Below, one piece after another: positions 39,733 through 50,067 of a stretch of DNA of 64,000 nucleotides. Made by a program: the position numbers and the translations under genes. Positions within the stretch are counted from its first letter, which is position 1. Each line of letters begins with the position of its first letter. The notes under the pieces were generated by a model. It did no database searches and had not been told where the DNA came from. It was given only the letters and a program-made list of their open reading frames with translations. Source of the DNA: Trichoplusia ni (Eukaryota; Arthropoda; Insecta; Lepidoptera; Noctuidae); NCBI RefSeq assembly GCF_003590095.1, contig NC_039491.1:2356001-2420000 (forward strand), written 5' to 3'.

Positions 39733-41520
39733 GCCCAGCCCGCCCGCCAGGCCAGGCCCGCCCGCTAGCCCGGCCCCGCCAGGCCAGCCGCCAGGCCCGG
39801 CGCAGGCCCCGCGCATACCAAAGACACGCCCCACGGCACACACCTATTCCATTGTTCGTGCGCCCCGCGCATCCTACACAAGGCTGCATATATTATTACT
39901 ATTAGATATACACCGTGTACCATAGACTGTGAGTGACGAGTGAGAGTGCCCGGTGGATGTGTTCGTATCGTTAGTTGTGGATCCACGGATTCAGCCCTTC
40001 GTTGTGGTATGTTCCACTTGGTTCACCTTATTGATGTCATAAGTGAACGAAGTAGATCGATCCTTCAGTCTCCTCATGTCACCCAGCTGATTTCGCCTTG
40101 GCGAACAAAGTGGAATATACCTTCGTTTTACTATGATTGATCTCAAGACGATATTCGATCCTAATGTTTTTTTTTGTCTCTTGCGGTTAATTAGTGTACC
40201 GCTTTTAATAATTACTTTTAATGTGTATGTTACGGAGAAACGCTGGACGCTTTTTGCGCGTTGATGTAGTTTGGATGTAGGCTTCGGGTTAATATTTTAT
40301 GTATGTCGTTTTTGTGAACATTCTCTTGCAGCTATGTATGTAAATTATTACTATGTATTGAATATGAAGCTCGTGTCTAAAACAACTTATCCATGTCATA
40401 TAAATTTTATCATTAATATTATTATGATTGTAACATTCATTGGCTAACATAATGGCATAAATCGTAAATAATAGTCTTGTACAGATTACATAATATATCA
40501 GATATATCGACTGGTTATTATGCCACAATGCAAATATTTGAATTGGAAATCTTGGTGTTTCGTGTTCCCATAGAAATTACAAAACATTAATGTTAGACAT
40601 TATAACGTAGGCCTTTTGAAAATATTTTGAAGTAGAGTGGTAATTGAATGCAATAAAGTTATGTATGCGTCGCGGCTTTGTACGGCGTTGTGGGCGTCGC
40701 GTCGGGACTCCACCGCGGACAACAGCGGCGTGCGAGGCCGCGCTACCTGTAGACGCTGTAGGGGACTCGAGTGATTGTATAAGTCTATTGAAATTGTTGG
40801 TATTGTATATAGATGAGCTACGATCCCACCATTAAAATATATCTAAGTACTAACCCTTAAGTGGTATCACAGATGACACCATTAATTTTTTATTGTATCT
40901 GTAGGATGATTATTCCAATGACATATTGTGATTTTTCTATCATATTTCCATAGGTTAAAATACACGAACGCTTTTGTTTTGTTTCATATGTAGATGATCA
41001 CTGGAATAATTTAAATTGTAAATGTATTATTATTGTTGTTGGTTTCGCTTCATCAATTGTACATTACTTCTCATGTCCATAAAATGAAGTCGACGTCATG
41101 AGTCGCCCTTAATTTTGCTCACTCCATTACTTTTTAAATTAATATGATTCTAAATTACAAATTGATAAATGTTATTTATTAGTATTATTATCATTTTTTT
41201 CATTTTCGATGACAACTTAACAGATTTTATAAGAAAATGTTTTACTTTAAACTTTGTAATATGATGGACCTACCCATAAGTACCTATTGTAATAATTACT
41301 CAATAGAAATATGTAATATACCGCGGCCAATAAATAATAATATTTAATACCATTTTATACCCACTTCCCATTTACCACAGCTGATAGCTGTTATCATGTA
41401 ATTGAATATTACAAAATGTCAAAAATAACTGTGATTTTCGAAATTGTCAGTAAGTTGAGCAAATAAATGAAATGATGATGACACAATATTTTCTTTTAAA
41501 TGGAAGTTATTTTTATGTAA
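39733..41520 (+). other. rdx: rdx 3' UTR and downstream region
   Basis: Directly after the TAG stop, about 90 bp (39733-39825) are very GC-rich with repeated GCCAGGCC-type units; then the sequence turns AT-rich. Candidate poly(A) signals are AATAAA at 40652-40657, ATTAAA at 40831-40836, and AATAAA at 41339-41344 and 41462-41467. Which one is used cannot be told. Antisense open frames over the GC-rich part are composition artefacts. Confidence 0.45.
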
Positions 41521-41869
41521 AGTAGAAAAAGCTTTCATTAAATAAACCTTGTTAGTTTTAAATGGTGCACCTCAAAAGGTGCCTTTCTCTACAGATATCT
41601 GAGAAGGTTAAGATATGTTCGAAACGTTTTTAGTATGAACACGATTTATATTTGAAGCTGGAACTAGTTATTTCTTCGTAGGTGTAACCTCATTGTAAGT
41701 TCCGCAGTTAGCTTCATTCAAGGCTTTTACGAAACGAATGAGCTATAGGACCTTCTTACCTGGCTTAGCAAATATATTAAGGGAATGTTTCACCACCGGC
41801 ACATAAGTTCCCGTTAAATTACTAATCGGTGATAGTGAAACTCGCGCTTAGTACACATAATTACTATTT

Positions 41870-42205
41870 TTTCTTCATAATGCCTTGCTATAAATTAAGC
41901 GTAGTATGTTTCGAATTGACCACAAACCCAGAAACCAGATTCTTAAAAAAAAACAATACCTAAAGAGCAAGGCTGGTCGTCGGTAAATACAAAAATTAAG
42001 GTCGGAACTTCCAGGCTGCCTTGAGGAAGCCTGTTTTATTATATGTATTTTCACAGCAATGTCACGCCTTTTTCCTGCTTTTGCAATTAATCTGCACCTG
42101 GCGCCGATCTCGTTCAAATAGTGCTTGAGGTCGTTGACTTTCCCTAGAAGTATAATATAACCTATATAACCTATATACTTATAATAAATCTGTAGAGAGG
42201 TCAAT
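41870..42205. other. Unassigned segment just left of the Helitron
   Basis: A minus-strand open frame of 109 codons covers this segment, which has a more balanced composition than its flanks. The translated middle part looks protein-like but I recognise no family. It may be a fragment of an old retroelement; the call is tentative. Confidence 0.2.
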
Positions 42206-42290
42206 TCTGTACATAAAATATATTTAAAAAATAACTATCAAGGGGTGGTTAGGGATCGCTACTGATGCCAAAAATGCAATCAGTAAAATT

Positions 42291-42291
<1 letters not shown>

Positions 42292-42339
<48 letters not shown>
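42292..42339 (+). repeat. GTCT tetranucleotide microsatellite in Helitron 5' region
   Basis: About twelve uninterrupted GTCT/TGTC units. Such a repeat near the 5' end is a usual mark of lepidopteran Helitrons; the short copies at 54.9 kb and 59.0 kb have GTTT repeats in the same position. Confidence 0.9.
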
Positions 42340-42879
42340 ATATTCGTTATAGAAACAAAAACTACTCGACGGATTTTAACGAAATTTGGCACAATTATTC
42401 TTCATACTCTTGGGCAGGTTATAGTATACTTTTCATTACGCTACGACCAATAGGAGCAGAGCAGTGAAGGGAAATATTGGGAAAACGGGGTAAGTTACTC
42501 CATTTTTTAAGCTTCCGTCACGTGTGCAGGCTTATAGGTTAAAGCTACATAGAAATCATGTATGACGGAAATATTCTCCCTAAAATTATATAAAAAATAT
42601 TCCTCGACAGCATATGTCTAACTTTTATGGTTGACTCACAATAACACGTGAAACTCCCGATGGCTTAGCAATTCGGAGATTTCTGATTGTATTTGTCTAC
42701 TCTAACGTTTATAACACTATCACTCATCCCCAATTAAAAAAGTTAACATTATTACCTATTCAATAAAAAAAGAATCAGGTAAATCGGTGTAGAAACACCA
42801 AAGTTATACATGAAATAATAAGAAATCGCGCGTGAATACAGAGTCATGCTATAAGGATTATTTTTGTGTATCGGTTGCC

Positions 42880-42960
42880 GCGCTCGACGCGCGTCGTGGC
42901 GGGAGGTATAAAAAGGCGGGGGGTCCGCGCTCGAGCGTCATACAATATTTGGCTGTTGAT
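42880..42960 (+). promoter_or_regulatory. TATA-box promoter of the Helitron transposase
   Basis: TATAAAAAGG at 42907-42916 is followed 30 bp downstream by an initiator-like GTCATAC, with likely +1 A at 42940. A GC-rich collar surrounds the box within an AT-rich element. The spacing is typical of an RNA polymerase II core promoter, and the Rep-helicase ATG follows 620 bp later. Confidence 0.55.
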
Positions 42961-43140
42961 GCGAATAGACGTTCAGACTGTTCGACCTTATTGACAATCA
43001 ATAATTGTTATTTGCAAGCCGTGCTTATCAGCACGACTTTTAGTCTTTGAATAGTTTATTTTTAGAATTGTTTTGTTGTTAGTTTATATAATAGGTATTA
43101 GATTAATAGTATTAGTAGTAGGTACACCTATTAGTTATTT

Positions 43141-43490
43141 TGGTAGTGTTTAATTGTATTAATAGTTTATTTTCGTAATTGGTAGTGTTTAATTATATTA
43201 ATAGTTTATTTTCGTAATTTTTATATTATTTATTTTGGTAGTGTTTAATTGTATTAATAGTTTATTTTCGTAATTTGGTAGTGTTTAATTAAATTAATAG
43301 TTTATTTTCGTAATTGGTAGTGTTTAATTAAATTAATAGTTTATTTTCGTAATTGGTAGTGTTTAATTATATTAATAGTTTATTTTCGTTATTATTATAT
43401 TAGTTATTTTGGTAGTGTTTAATTGTATTAATAGTTTATTTTCGTAATTGGTAGTGTTTTATTATATTAATAGTTTATTTTCGTAATTAT
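43141..43490 (+). repeat. 39-bp minisatellite upstream of the Rep-helicase ATG
   Basis: About eight copies of a unit starting GGTAGTGTTTAATT and ending TTTATTTTCGTAATT, 39 bp in the tightest form, with some copies separated by a short extra TTATATTA-type spacer. They sit in the leader between the TATA promoter and the ATG at 43557. They may have expanded by slippage. Confidence 0.85.
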
Positions 43491-43556
43491 TACATAATAA
43501 CTATATATAATTGTAAGTGTAAGGTAGCTTCAGTTACCGTCGATTAAAAATACACA

Positions 43557-46364
43557 ATGCCACCTAAAAAACGACCATCTTTATCTCGAAATTCGAGAGA
43601 TGCTAAAAGGATGAGAAATGCGCGTTCTCAAGAATCGGCAGAGGAAAGAGCACATCGGTTAAACTCTATGAGAGTTAGTGCCTCAACCTCTCGAGCCAAT
43701 GAAAGCTCTCCAGAGAGAGAGATGCGATTAGCAGCTGACAGAGCGAGACGAGCTACATCACGGGCGTCTCAAAGCTCTTCTCAACGAGAGCTGAGGCTTA
43801 CCATTGACCGAGAACAACATGTGTTATCCCGAGATGCTGAAACTGCGTCACAACGAGAATTGCGTCTCACTGCTGACCGCGAACGGCATACATTGTCTCG
43901 CGAGTCAGAAACCTACACTGAGAGGGAATTGCGTCTCACAGCTGACCGCGAACGTCATATATTGTCTCGCGAGTCAGAAACCTTCACTGACAGAGAATTG
44001 CGTCTCACAGCTGACCGCGAACGTCATATATTGTCTCGCGAGTCAGAAACCTACACTGAGAGGGAATTGCGTCTCACAGCTGACCGCGAACGTCATATAT
44101 TGTCTCGCGAGTCAGAAACCTACACTGAGAGGGAATTGCGTCTCACAGCTGACCGCGAACGTCATATATTGTCTCGCGAGTCAGAAACCTACACTGAGAG
44201 GGAATTGCGTCTCACAGCTGACCGCGAACGTCATATATTGTCTCGCGAGTCAGAAACCTACACTGAGAGGGAATTGCGTCTCACAGCTGACCGCGAACGT
44301 CATATTTTATCTCGAGAATCTGAAACTTTAACTCAATATGAAGACCGTTTGACAAATGATAGGGTGCACCATAATGTTATTCGATCTCTCGAAGACGCAC
44401 ATGAGCATGAACAACGACTAGAGTCGGTACGCGAATATTATAATTCTTTGAGACAAGAACGATCAGTAAGTTTGTCTAATGAAAGATTAAGAATCGAAAA
44501 TATTCGGTCTCTTGAAACGGACGAACAGCGAGAGGCCCGTCTTACTGCAGACAGATTTCGACATAGCCTTAATAACTTAGATGTACACATAGAAGATCAA
44601 TCTAGAAATTCGGTGGCTTGGTCCGACAAATATAAAAGTGGGTTTGCTTATAACCTCACAATTGATTATGGATCATCTTCTGTAATAGGCGATATGAACG
44701 TGGTATGTCGTTTTTGTAATGCTTCAAAGTGGAGTAAGGAGTCAGCTGGCTTCTGTTGTTCTACAGGTAAAATAAATTTGCCTTCATTCGAAGACCCACC
44801 GGAACCTTTGAAATCACTACTTTTAGGGGAACATATACAATCTAAACAGTTTTTAGATAATATTCGCACTTATAATAGTGCATTTCAAATGACATCCTTT
44901 GGCGCTCAACAAATCTCAGAAGGTCATTTCATGCCTACTTTTAAGATACAAGGTCAGGTTTACCATTTGATAGGATCCCTTTTGCCTGAAAACCAACCTA
45001 AGTTTCTTCAAATATATTTTGTATCCGACTGCAACGAACAGTCGAATATAAGAAATCAATATTTCCCGAATTTAAATACTGAACTCATATCACAACTTCA
45101 GAACATGTTGCATCAGGTTAATTCGTATGTATGCAGTTTTAAATCGGCATTAGAAGCTCTTCCTCGAGATGATGATAACAATTATAAAATTGTTATAAAT
45201 GCCGATAGGCGTCCAACTCAGGAACACCCTGGGCGTTATAATGCTCCATCCACGAATGAAGTTGCTGTGGTATTGGTCGACCAGGAATGTGATAGGCGTG
45301 ATATCGTTATCCGTTCCAGAGATAATCGTTTGCAACGTATTTATGAAACCCACAGGGCTTACGACAGTTTGCAATATCCTTTGATATACTGTCGAGGGGA
45401 AGATGGTTATAATTTTGCTTTATACCAAACTGATCCGCGTACAGGCGCACCTAATTATAATAAAAAGATTTCATGCCTTCAATTTTACTGTTACCACTTG
45501 CAAGTAAGACGGAATAGGTTTGTATACTTTCAACGTTTTCGTGGCTTATTCAATCAGTTTATTGTAGACATGTACGCAAAAATTGAAACCGAAAGATTAG
45601 TTTATATACGATCTAATCAAAGGCAGCTGCGCGTTGAAGAATACGTGCACCTTCGCGACGCCATGCAGCAAGATAACGATACGGTGAATATGGGTCGTTT
45701 AGTTATTTTGCCCTCTTCTTTTACTGGTGGTCCACGATACATGCACGAACGTACTCAAGATGCTTTTTGTTACGTAAGAAAATATGGACGTCCCGACTTA
45801 TTTATTACTGTAACTACCAATCCTAAGTGGGATGAAATTACTCGGGAGCTTCTTGAGGGTCAAGCACCGCATGACCGCCATGATATCATAGCAAGAGTTT
45901 TTCATTTAAAATTAAAATCAATGATAGATCTACTTACCAAAGATAAAATTTTTGGAGAAGTATTGTGTTATATGTATAGTATTGAATGGCAAAAACGCGG
46001 CTTACCTCACGCACATATCCTGCTTTGGTTAAAAGATAAGGTTCGACCTAATGATGTAGACAGTTTAATCAGTGCTGAAATTCCAAGTCCGATTGCAGAT
46101 CCCGTGTTATACGACATTGTTAAAACTCATATGATACATGGTCCATGTGGTTCGTCTAACGGGAATTCTCCTTGCATGCAAGACGGTCGTTGCACTAAAA
46201 GATATCCAAAAGCCTTAGTGGATGGCACTGTAACAGGACATGATGGATACCCATTATCAGGGACCGGCCGGATACTCATTGAAAGGGTTTTTGAAGGGGT
46301 TTTTTTAAGCGCTTCAAGAAAAAACCCTATGACATATGTTACACCTTCGAACGGATTACTGTAA
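43557..46364 (+). CDS. Helitron Rep-helicase, N-terminal part (interrupted)
   Basis: Residues 24-340 form about fourteen imperfect 23-aa repeats, likely helical, with core RELRLTADRERHILSR; copies at residues 116-253 are nearly identical. A Helitron N-terminal/Rep region follows (about residues 620-830), with LFITVTTNPKWDEI and the HUH motif GLPHAHILLW (His818, His820), which binds the metal for DNA nicking. In an intact element Rep cuts and joins one DNA strand during rolling-circle transposition. At residue 901 the frame runs into a hAT insertion, so the last 35 residues of this open frame come from the insert. The partner reading frame resumes exactly in frame at 47813. As it stands the gene is disrupted. 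Confidence 0.85.
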   Translation: MPPKKRPSLSRNSRDAKRMRNARSQESAEERAHRLNSMRVSASTSRANESSPEREMRLAADRARRATSRASQSSSQRELRLTIDREQHVLSRDAETASQRELRLTADRERHTLSRESETYTERELRLTADRERHILSRESETFTDRELRLTADRERHILSRESETYTERELRLTADRERHILSRESETYTERELRLTADRERHILSRESETYTERELRLTADRERHILSRESETYTERELRLTADRERHILSRESETLTQYEDRLTNDRVHHNVIRSLEDAHEHEQRLESVREYYNSLRQERSVSLSNERLRIENIRSLETDEQREARLTADRFRHSLNNLDVHIEDQSRNSVAWSDKYKSGFAYNLTIDYGSSSVIGDMNVVCRFCNASKWSKESAGFCCSTGKINLPSFEDPPEPLKSLLLGEHIQSKQFLDNIRTYNSAFQMTSFGAQQISEGHFMPTFKIQGQVYHLIGSLLPENQPKFLQIYFVSDCNEQSNIRNQYFPNLNTELISQLQNMLHQVNSYVCSFKSALEALPRDDDNNYKIVINADRRPTQEHPGRYNAPSTNEVAVVLVDQECDRRDIVIRSRDNRLQRIYETHRAYDSLQYPLIYCRGEDGYNFALYQTDPRTGAPNYNKKISCLQFYCYHLQVRRNRFVYFQRFRGLFNQFIVDMYAKIETERLVYIRSNQRQLRVEEYVHLRDAMQQDNDTVNMGRLVILPSSFTGGPRYMHERTQDAFCYVRKYGRPDLFITVTTNPKWDEITRELLEGQAPHDRHDIIARVFHLKLKSMIDLLTKDKIFGEVLCYMYSIEWQKRGLPHAHILLWLKDKVRPNDVDSLISAEIPSPIADPVLYDIVKTHMIHGPCGSSNGNSPCMQDGRCTKRYPKALVDGTVTGHDGYPLSGTGRILIERVFEGVFLSASRKNPMTYVTPSNGLL
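43833..44315 (+). repeat. 69-bp coding tandem repeats in the Helitron protein
   Basis: Seven in-frame 69-bp (23-codon) units start at 43833, 43902, 43971, 44040, 44109, 44178 and 44247. The units at 43902, 44040, 44109 and 44178 appear essentially identical; that at 43971 has a few changes and that at 44247 diverges at its end. Older, diverged copies flank them at protein level. This points to a recent expansion or homogenisation. Confidence 0.9.
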
Positions 46365-47805
46365 CCCTGTTCCGAACAGGTTACCCTTTACTACCCTGTA
46401 ACACTGTAACAGGGTAACCCACTCCAACCTAAGACAATGCAATATGCACTCTTTATCATAGACATTAGTTTGAAAATAGTATAACCACGAGCGCACGTGA
46501 CATCTTACCGCCCAGCGGCGCTATTGTTGCATTTACCGAGCGACTTGTAAACATGGAATAAAAATCATTGTGGATATGATCTTACAGTTTAATTTTGCTT
46601 GTCGCACTTTTCAAACGTTGTGATATATATTTTTCGTGTCTATACTTGTAGACCAGGGTCGATAATTTTTAAAACCAAAAAAAAAATAGTAGGATGAAAC
46701 CCATTAGAAAAGGAGGGGAATATTATAAAAATGAAAGGAAAAATAATTTACGGGTGATCTGAGGTCGGGAAGGGGGTGGGAGTGACGTTTGAAGAGTAAA
46801 AAACGGTTTTTATCGATTTCCGGCAAAACTAAAATTCGTATCGAAAAAAGTCAAATGGCAAAGTTCTAAAAGAAAAAGATCTAAAACTTTGGTGTTTACA
46901 TTTTTTTCACATAACCTCAAAATTTATGTGAAAAATCTAAAAAACCAAGATTGTGGTTTTTTATTTTTATCTTTTACAAAAATTTATTTTTGTAACGAAA
47001 TTTGGTGAAAACTTACTTTTTTGTGTCCCAAATACGCTGTAATTTATTTTATTAAAAATATTTATTTTTTCACCTTATTTATTTTGAATTAATATAAAAA
47101 AACACTCTAATTTTCAATCGAAAATTCACCCGTCAAATCTTCTCAGAAAATGCAAAAAATGAAAAAAAAACTTGTATTCGATTTTTTTTTAAATTATTAT
47201 AAATAATTTCATCTAAAAAATTTGATCTCATTTTGTGTTCAATAGACCAATAATCGAGGAAGGTTTTAGGCTAGGCATATAAAATTACGCTGCAACTAAT
47301 AGGAGCGAAGATTTAATGGAAAATGTGGCAAATACGGGGAAAAATATTAATCTTCGAGGGCTTTCGTTCAAAAATTCCTAACTTATATCTTCTAACCACG
47401 CGGACGAAGTCGCGGGCAACAGCTAGTTACCTATATGACGTTTCGCGCGTAGGTAGTTTGTCCGAGAGGCGCGAGTCGCGGCGCGACGCGTCGGCGATAG
47501 AAGAAAATCAGCTGTAGTCTTAGTAAAGCAATGAGGGGCCGCTAGGGTGCAAGTATGCAGCTCAAGTTTAGTGGGTAATTCAGGGTAACACGAATAAAAG
47601 CCTTTCGTGAAGGTAACCACTTCAAAGGGTTAAGTTATTGAAGGGGTTAACCCCTTCACGTGGTTACCATAATGAAGGTGTTAACCATTTCGCTGGGTTT
47701 CGAGGATGTAACTCGAACAAAAGGTAACACTGCGATATGAGTTACCCCGTGTACGGGTTACCCTGTCAAACGGCTTAACTCTAAAGTGGGGTTGTCCGGT
47801 CCCTG
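46258..47805. mobile_element. hAT-type DNA transposon inserted in the Helitron Rep gene
   Basis: The 1,548 bp insert has 10-bp terminal inverted repeats (CAGGGACCGG at 46258; its reverse complement ends at 47805) and is flanked by a perfect 8-bp target duplication CCCATTAT (46250-46257 and 47806-47813). Both are hallmarks of the hAT superfamily. Subterminal GGTAACC/GGTTACC-type repeats occur near both ends. It has no transposase frame and so is non-autonomous. Much of the interior is A/T-rich, with an added piece of a short Helitron at its right side. Confidence 0.9.
47222..47426 (+). mobile_element. Short non-autonomous Helitron (3' part) nested in hAT element
   Basis: The last about 200 bp match the short Helitron copy at 54894-55210: shared GGTTTTAGGCTA, AATAGGAGCGAAGAT and CTTCGAGGGCTTTCG blocks, then a terminal hairpin and CTAG at 47423-47426 before T. 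The 5' end is unclear; a TCTATACT motif at 46639 is possible but is preceded by G rather than A. Confidence 0.65.
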
Positions 47806-49948
47806 CCCATTATATCGTCGCCGTTCAAGAGATAATGATGGTTTTACTGTTGAAAAGCGAGTGTCTGGACAACAAGTTACTTTAGATAATAGGTGGGTCG
47901 TTCCGTATTCTCCTGTGTTGTCCAGAGCATTTCAAGCTCACATAAATGTTGAAATGTGTAATAGTGTAGAGTCAATAAAATATATTTGTAAGTATATTAA
48001 TAAGGGCAGTGACCAAGCTACATTTGCTTTGAGAAATGAACATGATGAAGTTACAAGATTTCAGTCAGGCAGATATATAAGTTCTTCAGAAGCTGTGTGG
48101 CGGATCTTAAGTTTCAACATTCACGAAAGATATCCACCTGTGACTCATCTGGATGTTCATCTTGAAGGCGGCCAACGTATATATTTCAACGCCGAAAATG
48201 TCACAGAACGGTTAGAGAACCCTAGACAAACAAGTTTATTAGCATTCTTTCGACTTTGCCAAACTGATGATTTTGCAAAATCTCTTTTGTATGAGGAAGT
48301 TCCATCGTATTATACCTACGATAAGCAACGGGGTGTCTTTAATCGAAGACGCCGTGGCAGGCCTGTAGATGGCGAGTCAGGTATTTTTAAAGAACATGTT
48401 CTTGGTAGAGTGTACACCGTTCATCCTAACAACGCTGAGTGTTTCTATTTGCGATTATTATTACATACCGTGCGAGGACCAACCTCATTTATAGATTTGA
48501 GAAAAGTAGACGATGTTGTTTATCCCACTTATCAAGCAGCTTGCCAAGCGCGTCATTTGCTTGAAAATGATCAGCATTGGGATGACGCTTTAGCAGAATC
48601 CTGTGTTAGTGATAATCCACGACGGTTACGCCATTTATTTGTAACATTACTCACATTTTGTAATTTGTCAGATGCTGTAACATTATGGGAAAAATATAAA
48701 GAAAAATTTTCAGAAGACTTTCTTATATTAAATTTTCAAAAATTAAATAAAAAATTAAATATACCTAACAATGATGAAGGCACAACTAATGATAATTTCC
48801 GTGATCTTGCCATAAATCAGTGCTTATTAGCTCTTCAGGATGACTTAACAGCAGTAGGCGGTAAATCACTCTGTGAATATGGTTTGCCAACACCAACCTC
48901 AGTCGGAGAGGTAACTAATAGGGAATATTCCGCAGAGATTGGTTACAATTTAACGGAACTGCTGACAACATTAGAAAACGGTGTCCCAATGATGACTGCA
49001 GAACAACGTTCAGTTTATGACCGCGTGTGCAATAGTGTTCAAAATAATTTGGGAACAATATGGTTTTTAGATGCACCTGGAGGAACTGGAAAAACCTTTT
49101 TGACTAAATTAATATTGGCTTATGTTCGAAATCAGCGTAAAATTGCTCTTGCCGTAGCTTCATCAGGGATAGCTGCAACATTGCTACCAGGAGGTAAAAC
49201 TGCTCACAGTATGTTTAAAATACCAATTGATTTAGATCGCACGGAAAATCCAACCTGTAGTATTTCAAGAAATAGCGACAAAGCTAAGGTATTACGCGAG
49301 TGTAGTTTAATCATATGGGATGAATGTACGATGGCCCATCGAAAAGGAGTAGAAGCGGTAGACAGAACTTTAAGGGATATAAGACAAAATGATCGACCAA
49401 TGGGCGGTATCACGGTTTTATTTTGTGGTGATTTCCGACAAACCTTACCGGTAATACCACGGGGAACCCGAGCTGATGAGGTTAGGGCTTGCCTGAAAAG
49501 CTCTTATTTATGGCGAGATATACAATCGGTGCATTTGACTATAAATATGCGAGTGAGAACTGGAGATAACCCGGATGATAGTCAATTTTCTGACACATTA
49601 TTAAAGATTGGTGAAGGTACCTATCCACAACTACACCAAGGAAAACTTATACTGACGCCTGAATTATGTTGTATGGTGCAATCTCAACTACATCTTATAT
49701 CGTCGGTTTACGGTGACGTAACAAATATATTAAATAGGGACAATTCTTGGCTATGCGAAAGATCTATTTTAACTCCTCGCAATGACCAGGCATCTGAGAT
49801 CAATAACAAAATACTGTCGAATATACAGGGGGAAAGCAAAGTTTATAGATCAATAAATAGAATGGTCGATGAACAAGAAGCCACTAATTACCCGATAGAA
49901 TTTTTAAATTCTTTAAATATGCCCGGACTTCCCTCTCTAAAGCTATAA
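47786..49948 (+). CDS. Helitron Rep-helicase, C-terminal part (truncated PIF1-like helicase)
   Basis: True Helitron coding begins at 47813 (PLYRRRSRD context); the 9 codons before it come from the hAT end. The Rep tyrosines lie in KYICKYINKG (Tyr codons at 47981 and 47993), the two-Tyr motif that covalently binds DNA. The PIF1-family SF1B helicase follows: Walker A DAPGGTGKT (near 49070), Walker B LIIWDECTM, CGDFRQTLPV and the INMR-type motif. The frame stops shortly after NSLNMPGLPSLKL, where relatives continue for over 100 residues with motifs V and VI (TINKSQG-type and the arginine-finger segment); those are absent here. The helicase is therefore probably inactive. Joined with the upstream part it would be about 1,611 aa. 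Confidence 0.85.
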   Translation: MGLSGPCPLYRRRSRDNDGFTVEKRVSGQQVTLDNRWVVPYSPVLSRAFQAHINVEMCNSVESIKYICKYINKGSDQATFALRNEHDEVTRFQSGRYISSSEAVWRILSFNIHERYPPVTHLDVHLEGGQRIYFNAENVTERLENPRQTSLLAFFRLCQTDDFAKSLLYEEVPSYYTYDKQRGVFNRRRRGRPVDGESGIFKEHVLGRVYTVHPNNAECFYLRLLLHTVRGPTSFIDLRKVDDVVYPTYQAACQARHLLENDQHWDDALAESCVSDNPRRLRHLFVTLLTFCNLSDAVTLWEKYKEKFSEDFLILNFQKLNKKLNIPNNDEGTTNDNFRDLAINQCLLALQDDLTAVGGKSLCEYGLPTPTSVGEVTNREYSAEIGYNLTELLTTLENGVPMMTAEQRSVYDRVCNSVQNNLGTIWFLDAPGGTGKTFLTKLILAYVRNQRKIALAVASSGIAATLLPGGKTAHSMFKIPIDLDRTENPTCSISRNSDKAKVLRECSLIIWDECTMAHRKGVEAVDRTLRDIRQNDRPMGGITVLFCGDFRQTLPVIPRGTRADEVRACLKSSYLWRDIQSVHLTINMRVRTGDNPDDSQFSDTLLKIGEGTYPQLHQGKLILTPELCCMVQSQLHLISSVYGDVTNILNRDNSWLCERSILTPRNDQASEINNKILSNIQGESKVYRSINRMVDEQEATNYPIEFLNSLNMPGLPSLKL

Positions 49949-50067
49949 ATATTTTTAAGTTCTGTGTCTTATAAAGGGTTAAGCCTTATGTGAACGTGAT
50001 CTAAACAATATTACCAATATAAATAATAATAATAAATATTACCAATACATTAACTTAATACACAAGG

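Noticed and set aside
39541..39905. Open frames on both strands over the last rdx exon and its GC-rich 3' UTR
   Set aside because: Gly/Ala/Pro/Arg-rich translations reflect high GC content; the true frame is the rdx C-terminus ending at 39732.
43804..44331. 175-codon open frame with perfect repeats
   Set aside because: It is the shifted frame of the 69-bp coding repeats in the Helitron protein; the repeat length is a multiple of three, so every frame without a stop stays open.
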